In this document: positions 63,885-64,000 of the stretch, piece by piece
Position numbering within the stretch: position 1 is the stretch's first letter
How the letters are laid out: every line of letters starts with the position of its first letter
Assembly (NCBI RefSeq): GCF_020103695.1
Contig: NZ_JAHXBF010000027.1
Span: forward strand, 78,679-142,678
DNA from: Hyalangium versicolor
Lineage (GTDB): Bacteria; Myxococcota; Myxococcia; Myxococcales; Myxococcaceae
DNA length: 64,000 bases
Direction: 5' to 3'
The notes under the pieces: generated by a model
Seen by the model: the letters and a program-made list of their open reading frames with translations, nothing else
Told to the model about the DNA's origin: nothing
The model's database searches: none
Program-made: the position numbers and the translations under genes

Positions 63885-64000
<116 letters not shown>

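Overview
The window reads as chromosomal DNA of a predatory myxobacterium of suborder Cystobacterineae (Archangium/Cystobacter/Hyalangium type). This is inferred from very high GC with strong G/C at third codon positions, a Ser/Thr kinase with a C-terminal PEGA-like domain, a MYXO-CTERM-like sorting tail, many lipoproteins with Asp-Ala-Gly linkers, GG-N10-GC (sigma-54) promoters, and lipoprotein toxin/immunity pairs of the kind known in Myxococcus. No rRNA, tRNA or CRISPR array was seen.

Layout. 1-2.6 kb: end of a CxxCH protein, then a sigma-54-type promoter and a secreted-like 486-aa protein. 2.6-6.1 kb (minus): an incomplete sugar ABC transporter and a small catalase-like heme protein. 6.2-9.4 kb: three JmjC/cupin-8 hydroxylase-like genes, the third without its iron ligands, with a 55-codon ORF on the opposite strand. 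9.5-11.1 kb: ECF sigma operon. 11.1-16.4 kb: YfiR-like protein, hybrid histidine kinase and TonB-dependent receptor. 16.4-22 kb: GST, Ser/Thr kinase, LysE exporter, cupin, unknown protein, PurU. 22-26 kb: ELWxxDGT/HYR lipoprotein. 26.1-28.4 kb: microviridin-type graspetide cluster with a precursor carrying two core motifs and two ATP-grasp ligases. 28.4-31.6 kb: beta-barrel protein and CocE/NonD hydrolase. 31.7-36.2 kb (minus): three low-complexity proteins without signal peptides plus a trigger-factor-like chaperone, behind sigma-54-type promoters with 21-bp-phased GGTGAC half-sites. 36.3-40.5 kb: lipoprotein toxin (DUF6310-like) and immunity gene, then decayed genes. 40.5-46.7 kb: CHAP/LysM protein, histidine kinase, DUF6640-like protein, LysR regulator, aldo/keto reductase. 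46.8-51.7 kb: oxidoreductase/hydrolase island with several remnants. 51.7-57.8 kb: large repeat lipoproteins, one with a sigma-54-type promoter and paired upstream palindromes. 57.8-64 kb: GNAT, TPR and LRR proteins, a second lipoprotein toxin with an Imm26-like partner, and the tail of an ISAzo13-like transposase.

Themes. The most coherent unexpected signal is a putative sigma-54 regulon. The promoters at 992, 32962, 34315 and 36157 share a TGGYA(C/T)-N5-(A/T)TGCT core and carry upstream GGTGAC half-sites 21 bp apart. They precede proteins with the same build: short Met-Ser/Thr/Ala start, long Pro/Ala/Ser/Gln-rich N-terminus and no Sec signal. A chaperone gene lies in the same set. The second theme is kin or contact competition through lipoprotein toxins with exchangeable C-terminal warheads. 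The third is the graspetide cluster. Family names come from recognising motifs by eye; no database search was run.
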